The notes: a model not told the origin generated them from the sequence alone. A stretch of 64,000 nt of DNA from Cheiracanthium punctorium (GCA_038373885.1 JAWZYV010006213.1:1-64000), one strand, 5' to 3'; shown: positions 33,246 through 44,762, counted from the first letter of the stretch. Translations and numbers: made by a program.

Positions 33246-33660
33246 TGGGTTATAGAGGTTGATGGTGGCAAAAATGTAACAAAATGCTATAGAGGATTAC
33301 TGGAAGCCTGTGCCGAAAGTGCATTACCGTATAGGACGTTTGCGCGATGATTTAAAACTAGGGAGGGGGCCTGTGCCTGCAGGACAAACTGTCAACGCAG
33401 GCTACTATTGCTGATTTCTACAGCACCATCTGCTTCCGGCTATGCGACACAAACGCCCACGTTATTGCAAAACAACCGCCCTATCTTGTTGCAAGAGAAA
33501 CCTCGTTGCCAAGTTGCAAGAAATATCACTCTCCTATAGCAACGGTGACAGAGGGAACTCATGAACACACCTCCCTACTTACCTGACATGAGACCTTGTG
33601 ATTTCGATCTGTTTCCGATGTTCAATTTGACAAAAGGTTATAAACTTTGCTGTTGGTTAC
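33246..33660 (+). pseudogene. SETMAR-like mariner transposase pseudogene with a large internal deletion
   Basis: The N-terminal part reads VDGGKNVTKCYRGLLEACAE, then SALPYRTFARWFKT (with one stop at TGA near 33349). This is the start of a mariner helix-turn-helix typical of arachnid copies annotated as SETMAR-like. After KTREG-like sequence the frame jumps to QTVNAGYYC, FLQHHLLPAMRHKRPRYCK and onward to PPYLPDMRPCDFDLFP (about 33570-33620), which holds the third catalytic aspartate. The whole stretch normally lying between, including the first catalytic aspartate, is missing. The second (HDN) motif is not preserved. A family length of about 350 residues is reduced to about 130. The element likely ends near 33770 (GTAGGGGTAACGTCG), but ends were not matched. 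Confidence 0.85.
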
Positions 33661-34197
33661 GTAGAAGAAATGTAATACAATTTTACTTGTAAGTTCATTC
33701 AAAACTTATTTATACCTATGTTGTCATTGCTTATAATTTACAGCCCTCGTATAAAAAATTACGTGCGTAGGGGTAACGTCGGTCGCTGATTACATGACAC
33801 ATAATAAAATGAGGAACATTGAGGGACTTTGTAGAGGCGAATACCCACCTGAGTAAAAGAAAAAAGGTTGCATATGTATGTTTTGGGTAAAAATCAATTT
33901 ATTTAAATTTTTATCCATAAAAAAATGGTTTTGTATCGATTTAACGATTAAATCGGATGTAGCATTAAAGCATTTTTCTTCAAAGACTGTTATTCGATTT
34001 AATCGATGTAGAGCTATATGTGTAAATCTGTGTAAGAGCTGTAACACATTACTTATTGATAAGGAACGTGAGACAATAATCGTTTTTAATGAGTATAAAA
34101 TTATAATTGATTCAGGTATGCTTACAGAAGTTTCAGAATTGAGACACCGTTCAAAAATAGTGAACACATTTCAGGAATTCTAATGAAGTGGAAGATT
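33661..34197. other. non-coding stretch, mariner tail then unassigned frame
   Basis: To about 33780 this is probably the 3' tail of the mariner relic. A 101-codon plus frame (33878-34183) overlaps a 125-codon minus frame. The plus frame has a plausible composition (SELRHRSKIVNTF at its end) and precedes a pogo-type terminus, so it may be a transposase remnant, but I recognise no domain. Confidence 0.35.
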
Positions 34198-34276
34198 GTT
34201 ATGTATGTATGTATGTTTTGCAGACATGTTATGTATGTATATTTTGTAGACATGTTATGTATGTTTTGTAGACATG
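34198..34276 (+). repeat. tandem repeat, three units of 23-29 bp
   Basis: GTTATGTATGTA...TTTTGTAGACAT occurs three times (starting about 34198, 34227 and 34254). Unit length differs by the number of TATG repeats. Confidence 0.85.
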
Positions 34277-34329
34277 TATATTTATGTAATTCTGCTTTTC
34301 GAAACAACTGAAAAGTAGTTCTCAGTGTT

Positions 34330-34492
34330 ACATATTCCTGTTGGACGTCGTTATCCTGACACCCGGTTTTCACGTCACCCCGGTTATCACGACAGTTTTT
34401 CAAAGTCCCAATTTATGTAGTTGACCGATTTTGTAGATATACAACTCTGTTTATCACGGCACTTCGCTTATGACGGCACATTTGTGCGACTG
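34330..34492. mobile_element. right end of a pogo/Tigger-like element
   Basis: Read inward from 34492 the sequence is CAGTCGCACAAATGTGCCGT followed by CATAAGCGAAGTGCCGTGAT. Next to it is TA (34493-34494). CAGT start, TA target and repeated CCGTGATAA/CCGTCATAAG subterminal motifs are pogo-like. GTTATC(A/C)(C/T)GACA motifs near 34350-34395 continue the pattern. No matching left end was found, so extent is uncertain. Confidence 0.55.
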
Positions 34493-34643
34493 TATTTATC
34501 ATTGTTACGCATCCTTACAGATTAAAATAATCAGTCATAAGTACTCTAATTGAGTTATCTAACCTTGTCACCTAAGAGTGTGCTCACGTTTCACGACCGG
34601 GTAATTATTAACCAAAACGCACTAAAAATAGTATACATATGTA

Positions 34644-35078
34644 CCGCAAAAGCACCCCCCTACCTTCAAGGAAAATCGCGATCTACGGGGGAAGATAAAA
34701 ATGGTAAAAATCGGAAAAATAAACTGCTGAGGCGGCCCCTCTATTTTCAACTGAATCTGGATTCATACTGTACGTTCCGTGCCGCTAAGACGCAGCGTCA
34801 CTCAGCGAAGCAAAGCGGAGAGCTTTGTTTTGACGTCACACTTCGCTGCCATATGGCGTGATTTCATTGGTGCATTTACAGCGTCTCTACAAGCTCGCGT
34901 GCGGGCAGCCAAAGTTTCAAAATGAAAAAGAACGTAGGGGCAGAGCGGACTCAGAGCAGCACGGAACGTCCAGTATGAATCCCCATTAAGGGGGCGTTTA
35001 TTCGGTATTTTAAGAGCAAATGAAATGTGCGAGAAAAGTATAGGGGGGGACCTTTATTAGAAGGGAGCGCTTTTGCTG
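34644..35078. mobile_element. pogo-type MITE containing a second inverted-repeat element
   Basis: The left end CCGCAAAAGCACCCCCC (34644) and the right end, read inward from 35078 as CAGCAAAAGCGCTCCC, match. Both are bordered by TA (34642-34643, 35079-35080). Between them lies a GC-rich insert with its own ends (34759-34982), leaving about 210 bp of outer element. No transposase is present. Confidence 0.75.
34759..34982. mobile_element. 224-bp GC-rich inverted-repeat element nested in the pogo-type MITE
   Basis: GGATTCATACTGTACGTTCC plus GTGC at the left is mirrored at the right with one mismatch in 24 bp. The interior (GAAGCAAAGCGGAGAGC, TTTTGACGTCAC) is much GC-richer than the window. A clear target-site duplication is not visible, so the superfamily is open. 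Position inside the outer element shows that it arrived later. Confidence 0.75.
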
Positions 35079-35080
35079 TA

Positions 35081-36398
35081 TTTTATGTTATATATATTCC
35101 GGTTCTTACAAACTTGATGAAGAAATAATTGAATTTTTTTTTTTTTTTGGCGGGGGGAGGGGAGGTAACTAAAGTTATGCTGACACGCGAAGTATTTTTT
35201 ACTTATGCTGACATGCAAAGCAGTTTTTAAACATTTTAATATTTTTATGAGGATACAAAAGCCATCAAAAATACTCTGCATTTCTACATTCGTGTTTTAA
35301 TTAAATTTCCGAAAGCTTTCTCTCAACGCCAATTTTTCTAGGGATCTTTTTATACTTAAAAAAATGAACATTTTGAAGATTTAAAAATAGTTTGAATTCA
35401 TCTCTTTTTTTCCTTAAGAGTCTGAGTTTTAATTTGAAAGTAATAAATACAGAATCATATCAATAAATTCTAATTAGTTGACGTTCTCTTCACAGCATTA
35501 AATTCTTGTAAAAAATATTGAAATGTTAATAATCATATACGGTACTTTCATCTTTAAATTTTACGAGAATAAATTAAAAGCAGGAAATAATTAATATTTC
35601 GAGCTTATGCTCTTGTGTATTCTACACAAGTATTATTTTAAGAACAGAAAAATAGCTTTTTGTGTAATTCTTTCTTTTAATGCTCAGACTCTAAGTTTCC
35701 TCGTGCATATCTATCTATATATGTGTTTGTGTGTGTGTGTGTGTATTATATTACAATATTTCGTACCCAATTCTTCTTAATTAACATTTTTTGAGTCTGT
35801 TAATTATTGGAGACACAGAACTATGATATGAGCTTAACTTATTCGCTTTTCTTTGCGATTTTTTGTTTGTTTGAATGTACGTAAGATTAATATCACTATA
35901 TTAGAAACTATAATATATTATATAATTGAAATGTTTAAGATGCACTTCTTTTTAATTAATATTTTTTAAGGCTTTTAATTTATTGGAGGCGCAAAAGTAT
36001 GATATGTGTGTATTTTATTTTTTCTTTCTTTGTAATTTTTTGTTGTTGTTGTTTGAAAGTAATATTAAACACACTGTATTATAAAAGGTTTAATTTTGAT
36101 TAAAAAACAAAAAAAAATCGAAAATTCAGTAGAAATACTTTTCCTTAGTAGGAAAATCTCAGTAAAGCTCATTAGAGATTTGGAATGAAAAAGTGGCACA
36201 CAATAATTTTCTACATTATATTGAGGCACTTCAATTTTAGAAAAGGTTTTATAATTAAATCAATTCCATTTCAAGTACTTTCGAGTACACAGCTAGAATA
36301 TTTTACAAAATTATGCTCATGTACATTTAATACAAGATAGCTTTTAGTATAAATTCAATGAGAATTTACATATACCCCAATATATATTTTCATAATAT
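35081..36398. other. AT-rich non-coding stretch
   Basis: Holds a T-run with adjacent G-run (about 35138-35164), a GT microsatellite (about 35721-35744) and no recognisable gene. Confidence 0.55.
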
Positions 36399-36590
36399 GA
36401 AACTACTGTGCTGAAACTACATCTCCATGCCTATCATTCTCATGTGCGTAGTCAGAGCCAGCTGTACCAATGCTTCGAAATTGCGTAAATTAGCGTTAAG
36501 GACTATGTTTGGGACCTTCAAATTTTTTTTTTTACATTGGATTCCTTTTATATGAAGATATATAACTGCACTGTTCAAAAATTTGAATCG
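36399..36590 (+). repeat. direct repeat of about 190 bp, copy 1
   Basis: CTACATCTCCATG, AGCTGTACCAATGCTTC, AAATTGCGTAAATTAGCGTT, ACATTGGATTC and ATATATAACTGCACTGT occur here in order and again at 37160-37370, in the same orientation about 765 bp downstream. This indicates one element with repeated parts or a duplicated segment. Confidence 0.75.
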
Positions 36591-36660
36591 AGTTTAATAA
36601 AATTTGAATAAATTTGAATGGCGAATGTAGACAGTTACTACAATGTTTACGATTCATTTT

Positions 36661-36975
36661 GAGTGTTCCTTTAAATTATGCTACATGCATGAATTTTATC
36701 CTATGTTACTCAGGAATAGTGTAGCTTTCAGTGAAAAGATCTTTAGAATCGGTTCAGTAGTTACAGTGATGTCCATATAGCGTCATGTGCTAGAATTCTT
36801 TTGAGTGTCCCTGTAAAAGAACTAGTTATGCTGCATTCTGAAAGGTAGCTTATAATACTCAGGAATAGTGTAGCGTTCTATCAGCGAAAAATTTTTTCGA
36901 ATCGGTTCAGTAGTTGCAGAGATCCACATTCAGCGTAATGTAATTCTTATGAGTGCCCCTGTAAAAGAACTATTC
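36661..36975 (+). repeat. tandem array, two units of about 145 bp plus a partial third
   Basis: Units begin GAGTG(T/C)(T/C)CCT at 36661, 36803 and 36951. Each full unit holds ACTCAGGAATAGTGTAGC and AATCGGTTCAGTAGTT. The phrase AATCGGTTCAGTAGTT followed by a gap is reminiscent of the tails of several arthropod non-autonomous elements. The array lies between the two direct repeats. Confidence 0.75.
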
Positions 36976-37159
36976 GTGATGTATGGAGGATATGTTTATG
37001 ATATATGCAGAATAGATTAATTTTCAATACTGTTAAAGTCGATTAAACTTCTAAAAGTAACGCCGAAATGCCCCCTTGCGTGCCAGTGGAATGTCCCAAA
37101 TAGGTACTTTTTTGAAATTTTCTTGGAAACAGTTGTAGCTTCGAAAAAATGTTTTTTCA

Positions 37160-37370
37160 AAATACGGAACTACTATGTTGCTACTACATCTCCATGTCAA
37201 TAATTATCCTGTGGGAAGTCGGCTTCAGCTGTACCAATGCTTCCAAATTGCGTAAATTAGCGTTGTTTGGGGACCCGTACCGGGGGCCCTGGGGGCCTTC
37301 AAAATTTTTTAACATTGGATTCATTTTAAATGAAGATATATAACTGCACTGTGCAGAAATTTTTCCTGTA
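37160..37370 (+). repeat. direct repeat of about 200 bp, copy 2
   Basis: Same-order match to 36399-36590 with extra GC-rich sequence (GTACCGGGGGCCCTGGGGGC near 37279) between GCGTT and CTTCAAA. Further GGGGGCCC-type motifs follow to about 37460. The composition suggests continuation of a mobile element to about 37620 whose class I cannot name. Confidence 0.75.
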
Positions 37371-40309
37371 TCACGTCAGAGCCAAGATTTAAAGCATTCT
37401 TAAAACTGTACTTTTTATGAAATTGGGGGTATTTTGGGGGGCCCTTATTTGGGGCTCTTACAAATTTCCAATGAATTTTCAATTTGAGATGTTAATATAC
37501 AAGGTATATTATAGGATAAAATGAAAAAAATCTCTGAAGTACTTCTGAGCCAGTCACAGTCGAGACAATAATGTGGCAAAAATGACCCTAAATTAATTCT
37601 ACTTCACTCGTCTGGTGTACTTTGATCCCCCATAACTCCAAAACTAAAAGAGGTAAAAAGTTGAATCAAAAAGTTTTCAGATTTGTTCTTTCCTTGGGTA
37701 AGGCAACACAAGAAAAAAAATCATGAAGTTCTGAGATGGTGATGAGAACTTTTTTCTATCGCCTTGCCCGATTTGCTCTTGCAACGGCTCTTAAATGTAA
37801 GGTAAGCCATGATGATGGTATAACAGAAAGATTGTATTGCCTACTTCAATAGTCCAGTAGCAAATACCACTTTTAATTTCTGAATTGGTGAGTGTTGTTG
37901 GTATTCATAGAAGTAGGGAATAGTTGATTTGGTGCACCAAGTGTTACCCTTACTCTTTCAGGATAGTTTCTACTATTTTAATCCGTTTTATAAATGAACT
38001 AGTGCGTAAGAATTAATCAGCCAATTGTATTGTAGGTGTTCCATTATTAAAGAGAAAAGGTGAGAAGAACGTCGCGAACCATACAACCTATTAAAGTGCT
38101 CCTGACTGCAACTTTTTGCTGGTGGTGTATCGGTAATAAGGAGCTTTTAATAATCAAATAGAAAGGTTGGTTAAAAAAATGCCACTGGTATGCGGACTAA
38201 TAAACGTCAAAGCACTAAAGACACAATTGGAGACTTTGAGCACATAAAGCATTCGGTACGGAGGCAGTCAGTTTTATTTTTTGCAACTCTTGATAATTTC
38301 GAGTAGGGCGAAAGATACACGAAATTGATGTTTCATTCATTATTTTTATAACTGTATAATTTAAAGTTTGGAATTGTGCGAAAGTAGGTAAATCCTGTGT
38401 TTAAACATGTTGCTGAAAATAGACTGTATATTTTTAAGTGCTTGCCTTATTCGAGTTCCATTTAATGTTTTGCAGAGCATGCGCCATCTTATCCCGCCTG
38501 CAACTTTCCTGCAAGATGTCACAGAATTATTCTTTTACTCCAGGCTTCCATTAAATATAATCTACACACATTACAAACACAGAATTTCTGGGTACTCACA
38601 AATATATATGTGTGTGCTTTGAAGGTGCAGTTCAATTTTGTTCAAAAACTTGAACAAAAAAATTAATAAAAATCAAGAACTAAAATCTGTGCATACTAGC
38701 TGTTGTCTATCCTACACTTTTTTATCGCAATATTAGTACTTTTGTGTATTACATTTCTAATTTACTAAATTCTAGACAAAAGTTTTTGCCATGCATATCG
38801 TGTTTTTCTTTAAATTAAAGTCCCGAGTAGCAAAACAGTGGTATAGCGTCTGCTTTAAATGTATAAATATATTTCTATCCATTTAATATGTCGAAATATA
38901 ACTCATCATTTCTCGTAAAATGTATTTTGCTGTCTAATCCACAATTACTAAGAACTTTTGCATATCCTTGTAAAATCCCGAATCTTCTGTTTTGTTTCCC
39001 ATTGAATGATTTACTCTGATCTATTCAATACAGTATTTAATATAAAGGGGAAATCCTATTATTCTTGGAAGATTAATTTTGTCCTTGGTGGAGTCTTTTC
39101 TCTTTAATTATTCATGTACTTAGGAAAATCAATTAAGTTAAAGCAGATAAGCTTCTGCATTGTTTTATATTTTTGAATTAATTCTTTCATTGAGATTCTT
39201 ATTTTAGAAGATATCGTGTGTTGCTGCATTATGTGTCAAACAAAAGGAAACGTTACTTAACACAGCAGCTGCATGTTTTGTAATAATATTTTTTTAGAAT
39301 ATAAATTGTGTTTTTTACTACTTGCTCAACAGGCCTCTGAAGATGGATGTTTTATTATGAATAGATAGGAATAGTTTACAGTAAACTTCTAGTATGTTTT
39401 TTTAGTAAATATTTATTTTTTATAGCGCTAATAAAGTATTATTTTTTAGTTATTACTTTAGAGATAACAAACTTAATTAGTCAAACACTGTTATACTTAG
39501 AAATTTGCAAAGCGCATTTATGTTCTAATTAAAATATGATTACGCATTATGCTAAAAACTTTATTATGTATTTTTATATTTTAAATTTATAGCCACAGCC
39601 ATTTTTTCCTTTAAAATTAATTTAACAATCTCTGAAGCGCCCTTTGTTACCATGCATTTCAAAGCTTTAGTACTAGTTCTATTAGAGACATAATTCCTGC
39701 TAATGCTACATCAAAAGACTTATTTTTAGCATAGAAATTAATTTATCTTGTTGTATAAAATAAATTGAATTTTTAACACCTTTTTTGTGGGAAGAATACA
39801 TACCATCGTCCATTATCGAATAAAGGAATGAAGGATTATGCAAAGGGAAAAAAAGGTACCTAAATCACATTCTGTTTTCATCTTCCTCTATAGACTTTAT
39901 TGATAAAAACCACATTCTTTTGTAAATAGTGTTTTATTTCTTGTTTTGTTTTCTAAATAGATTACTATATAATAAAAGGTGGCTTATTTGCCATGGACTT
40001 TTGGGAACGGATATTTGTATTTTTTGATAAAAACTTAAAAAGCGTGAAGTATCTTAAAATCTGTTGAGTTTGATAAAATTGCTAGAAAATTTAAACTTTT
40101 AAAAAAATTATTTTCCTCTGAAGTAAATAAAAAAGAGTGGTACTCTATTCTTATTAAAATAGAATAAATTATTTTTGACTTCTAGAAAAGGAAAAAAAGA
40201 ACTGCAACAATTGTGTCTTGTCCAAAGACAATTCAGGCATTAAATAAAAAAGGTTTGCTGAAAGTAGATTTTTTATGACTCTGAAAAAGAGGATAACTCT
40301 TCCTTCATT
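37371..40309. other. non-coding stretch
   Basis: To about 37760 the sequence is GC-richer and probably belongs to the preceding repeat. After that it is AT-rich DNA without a recognised gene. The frame at 38407-38622 has no domain. Confidence 0.5.
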
Positions 40310-40600
40310 GATAAAATAAATAAAAACTTAGTGAAAAAAAGCCCACATAAAATGTTACTTATAAGATGCTACGACCGTTTCGACCAAAAAATTCTTTCGG
40401 TCTTCATCAGACAAGCCCTTTTACCCGACTCACTGAGCTGAGAGTTCCCTCAGCTCAGTGAGTCGAAGGGCTTGTCTGAAGAAGACCGAAAGAATATTTT
40501 TGGTCGAAACGATCGAGTCTCGACGAATCGATCGAAACGATCTCATAAGTAACATTTTATTTGTGCTTTTTTCCTACAAAGTTTTTATTTATTTTATTAT
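40310..40600. repeat. large fold-back, arms of about 135-150 bp around a 6-nt loop
   Basis: The inner arms are nearly exact: GACTCACTGAGCTGAG (40427-40442) then AGTTCC then CTCAGCTCAGTGAGTC. Moving out, AAGGGCTTGTCTG, GAAGACCGAAAGAAT, TTTTGGTCGAAACG, ATAAGTAACATTTTAT and TTTTTATTTATTTTAT all pair. The right arm carries a local repeat of the GATCGA/CGAAACGAT motif (about 40508-40542). It could be an inverted insertion of an element tail or a genuine fold-back transposon. Target-site duplications are not evident. Confidence 0.9.
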
Positions 40601-41058
40601 TTAGCATCGGTATTTTTAGTGTTTCTTTCGTTTTTCTTCGTTGATTTAAAATTTGAGTACCTCGAAAAACCGTTTTTGTACTTTAGTTTTGTATTGAAAG
40701 CAAAAGATTATATTGAGCATAAAATAAGATAAATTCAATTTACATTCTGAAAGTCGTACATTACCTGAGATTTATTTTAGCTCTATAATATAACTACTCT
40801 TAAAGATACTCCAACCGCAAAACGCACATTACCAGCATAATGAACAGTACCACATCTGTGGGTATATTTTCAATAACACTTTGAATTATCAGACCCCGAA
40901 AATATCACATAAAAATAATTTTACTTTGCAGTAGATTAGAGAAAAATATTTTTTTTATAAATTAAAATGTTGTAACTGCATAATAATACATACTGAAATA
41001 AGTATCGTTGATGTGATAAGTGTCTAATTGACTTCCTTGCAAATGAAAATTGGCAAAT

Positions 41059-41103
41059 CCGGCAATGCAAATGAAAATTGTGTATTTTCATTTGCATTGC
41101 CGG
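41059..41103. repeat. perfect 20-bp-arm hairpin with 5-nt loop
   Basis: CCGGCAATGCAAATGAAAAT (41059-41078), loop TGTGT, then its exact reverse complement (41084-41103). AAATGAAAATTGGCAAATCC just before it looks like a partial direct copy of the arm, which suggests local template switching. Confidence 0.9.
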
Positions 41104-43503
41104 TTTGTAAAGAATGGAGTTAGGGTTTTGGAAAAGTGATTAATAAAAGAAGAAACGTCTCTCATTAAAAATTATAGGTAAAGTAATAAAACTATTTACT
41201 GAAAGAAATATTCAGTAAAATGGTCTTTTTTCAATGTTAGGACTTTCTTATTGATGAATGAGCTTTTAATACTAAGAAGTCATTTAAAGTTAGAAAATTT
41301 ATTTTTTATAATGTTATAAAATTCAGTGTTAGGTAATTAAACAAAACAAGAATTTCCTAAAAGTAATATTTCAAGGGGTTTTCTTAAAGAAATTCATATA
41401 ATATATTTGAAATGCTACTGTTACATGTTAAAGGCACATGAACTCTTCATTTTTGTGTATTTTGTCAAAATACTTTTGGAGAACTTATAATTTTAACAAA
41501 ACACCTTTTGAATACTCTAAAGTATGTTGAAAGCTACAGTAGTTTTTGCTGTCATTTTTCTGGTCTCAAGCTTGAAAAAGTGACTTATTAAAGATTTTTA
41601 CAAAAATTTTGGACCGTCCATGCCATATCTCTCTCGTAGTTCGGCTGTAGCCATATTCTGTATTTTAAAAAGATGCGATCGTCTTTCTGCCTATCACATT
41701 TTTAAATTGGGCCCCCGGCTTGTTGTTGTGATTCTGACGGTCAATGAACGGATACAATATTAAAACGTGCTCTGAACTTAACAGATTTAAATGTACTGTT
41801 CAGAAATACTGGAAAGCCGAAAGGCTAACATGTTAAAACCTAACATAAATAAATTTACCACTTTATCCAAAAATTTTGCTTTTACGCTTTTACTTAGCAG
41901 GGCAATTACCTTCTTTTTCTTACAAATTCTATATTTCACTTGAGCTAGAATTTCACCAACAATTTGTTATTGTTGTTTAAAGTTGCTATCTTTCCAATAC
42001 TCGAGTAAAAATTTAATAATATTCTCTTTCTCATACATATAACAAGCAATGGTAATGAGATGTAATAGATGCGATGTAAATTATGCATTTCTTTCAATAA
42101 AGCATATATATAGTGATTAGTTTTAAGAAACAGAAACGGCATATGTTTAATTACTTCAGTTCCTTAAAAAAACTATTCTTCTATGCGCTGATTAATGACG
42201 TGATGTATTCATTATAGATATTAATGAACGCGCAAATGAATGGCTTTATACTTAATGTTGCATCATTTCATGATTATTTTTTGTTATATATGACGTTTCA
42301 CTGTCAATCTTTATGCATACAAAAGAGATTTATTGAGCTAAAGTTCGTCACTCAAGTGCATAGGAATTTAACATACACTGTAATTGTGCCAAAAGGCAGT
42401 ATATTTAATTTTTGCAACACTGGAACAAAAACTAAACATATTCTCACTTAGTGAAAAGGTGTTATTTACATGAACTTATTTCATAATGCTTCTCATGCAC
42501 GAGGAAGTGTTAGGAGCGAATCAGAAATTTTTCACAGAACTATTTCCTAAAAGTCGTTTTCTAGTGATTTAAAGTATTTATAAATTATCTATAATTGCAA
42601 TAGAGCCCTATCCCTCTTACATTGGGGAGGTACTTCATATGTATATTAATGTTCTAATTCACGTATAATTTTTATCAAAGCTTTTTGTATATGTTTGAGG
42701 TATGTATAAATTTGCATTTGGGTAGTCAAATGTAAATTATATACTCTGTACGAATGGCTTCAATAACCATTTTCAGTTGCATAAATAATCATCAATGCAA
42801 TAACCCAGTGCACTTTTTGAGAAATTATTTCTGCATCAATGATGGAATGGTAAATTTTTGCTGGAAGTAGAAGATTCATTTATCTTTATAAAGTACTTTT
42901 AAACCCTCACCATGATATTCTTTGCTCTGAATTGTTTCCCATCGTGCATGACAAACCTTTTAGTTGCAATTTTTACCAGAACAAAATAATTTAAATCGTA
43001 TGTTTTGAAATTCATAATATTCATTTTCCCCATTATCTCTTAAATAATTCATTGGAAACGTGCATTAGTATTTGTACTTTCGTTTGAGGTATCATGGGTT
43101 CTAGTTTTCATTCTAAGAAAAAATAAATAATCTTATAATCTTTCAATGTGTATAGATACTAGTTTAGAAAAAAAAAAGTTCCACATTTAGGTTATTTTAT
43201 TCTTATTTCTAATTACAAAACTAATTATATTTAATTTGGAAACAATGTAGTTCCGAACATAAAATATTCTGGTTGAAATTACGTACCAAAAACTTTTTAA
43301 GGATCGTTAAAGCTTAATTATTTGCATGCTTACAGCATAAGAAGAGACGAAAACTGTGCTATCACCCATCCTCACGAGTTAAAGTACCGTATACCACCAT
43401 TTGCACAATTGTTCAATAAAATAGTTTTCATTCTAAGCATTTTTCTTTTGTTTGTTCATAACATTTTTAACTTTGAGCGTGCCAAACAGTAAGTAAAAAG
43501 CTA
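41104..43503. other. AT-rich non-coding stretch
   Basis: No gene recognised. A small GC-richer patch at 41600-41760 is unassigned. Frames at 41945-42142 and 42224-42451 have no domains. Confidence 0.5.
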
Positions 43504-44109
43504 CTAACACTTGAGCCGCGGCATTTGAGGTGTACCTAAAACCGCAGCCTTAGTCAAGTTGAACCAACTTATAAAACTCACGTTGTAATGCAAAAATAAT
43601 ACTGTATTTGATGGGTAATGACATTTGTTCAACCTTAACATTCGTATAAAGGTTAATATTACATAAAAAGTGAAATTTTGTTTTAATTATTTGTTATTAC
43701 AACCGCATCGATTGAGATAGGTATACTTAAACCGCGGGCTTGGTCAAATTGACCCGATTCGTAAAATTCACGATGCAATGAAAATAACATAATGTTATCC
43801 TATTATGCCACTTACTATGTAATTTCCATCAGTTGTATTAATCATAATGTTACTTATTTAATTTGAGCTGCGGATTCTCGTCTCAAAAGAAGTTTTGGAT
43901 AAAAATGACCCATTTCCCAGTTATAGTTATACATGTTAAAAACAGGGGGGGAAATCTAATAAAAGCTAAGTACTTTAACTTTCAAAACATATATTCAATA
44001 ACTTAATGTTAGGAAAAGACACTTTTGTGTGTGTGTGTGTTCGTAACTTTTTGAAGAAAATGGGGATAAGTTTAACTCAAAAACACCTATCCCGCCGTTC
44101 TAGTGTTAA
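43504..44109. mobile_element. TTAA-type (piggyBac-like) MITE candidate, about 606 bp
   Basis: Right end read inward: TTAA (44106-44109) then CACTAGAACGGCGGGATAGG. Left end: CTAA (43504-43507, one change from TTAA) then CACTTGAGCCGCGGCATTTG. The two ends match at most positions across about 25 bp. Inside is a diverged duplication (separate entry) and a GT microsatellite (about 44025-44040). No transposase. Confidence 0.6.
43535..43800 (+). repeat. two diverged units within the TTAA element, about 190 bp apart
   Basis: ACCGCAGCCTTAGTCAAGTT, GAACCAACTTATAAAACTCA and CGTTGTAATGCAAAAATAA (about 43541-43600) recur as ACCGCGGGCTTGGTCAAATT, GACCCGATTCGTAAAATTCA and CGATGCAATGAAAATAA (about 43731-43789). 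Confidence 0.75.
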
Positions 44110-44233
44110 TGGTATTAGAGACTGAAAAGTTGCATTGAGAGTATAATAAATTAATTTTGCATTTGAAGTGTCAAAAATATTTTTCTTCGCATGAAATCAG
44201 AACAATTTGCAAATATAAAAAATTTTCTGTAAA

Positions 44234-44762
44234 TGTAATTGCAGAGGTGTGGCTTTTGAACATTTAAACAGTATCTCGTTAACTACGAACTATTATAAAA
44301 CACCAAACGTTAAAAATAAACCATTTATTAAACTCAGTATAAGAGAATACAGAACAGAATAATGAATTCGACTAAACAATACTTACACATTTCCGTGGGA
44401 GAAAGAATAAAACACAACATCCACAAGCGCTCGGACGTAACATTCAACTTGCTGTGTGCCACTGCTCATAAAGAGTCAATGGCATCGCGGTGATCTTCCT
44501 GTTCACCGCGATGATCAACTTGAGAGGCTGTAATCTTCATGAACACCGTCACAGATTTGGATATAGGAGGAGGATCACCGACTACCGGCAGACGGGCAAA
44601 ACAGCATAAGCCTCTCAAATGAAAATATTCGTCCCTTTCAGTTATCAACTACATAAGAGCCCTCTAGCAATACATAGCGACGAATCATGATGCAATCTAC
44701 TACTAACGCAAGCATGCGCGCAACATGCATTTCATTATTGTGAGTCACAGAGCCATCTTACA
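44234..44762 (-). mobile_element. probable solo LTR (minus orientation)
   Basis: On the minus strand the block begins TGTAAGATGGCTCTGTGACT and ends CACCTCTGCAATTACA. It carries an AATAAA signal within TTTAATAAATGGTTT about 110 bp before the 3' end. TGT...ACA ends, length of 529 bp, a GC-richer 5' half and a late polyadenylation signal together fit an LTR. An imperfect palindrome (ATCGCGGTGA and TCACCGCGAT, about 44483-44515) lies inside. No internal region adjoins either side. Flanking pentamers GTAAA and GGCAA are only partly alike, so the target-site duplication is weak. Confidence 0.55.

Noticed and set aside
33790..34183. Opposed frames of 125 (minus) and 101 (plus) codons
   Set aside because: They mirror one another and neither contains a domain I can name. 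A transposase remnant is possible but unsupported.
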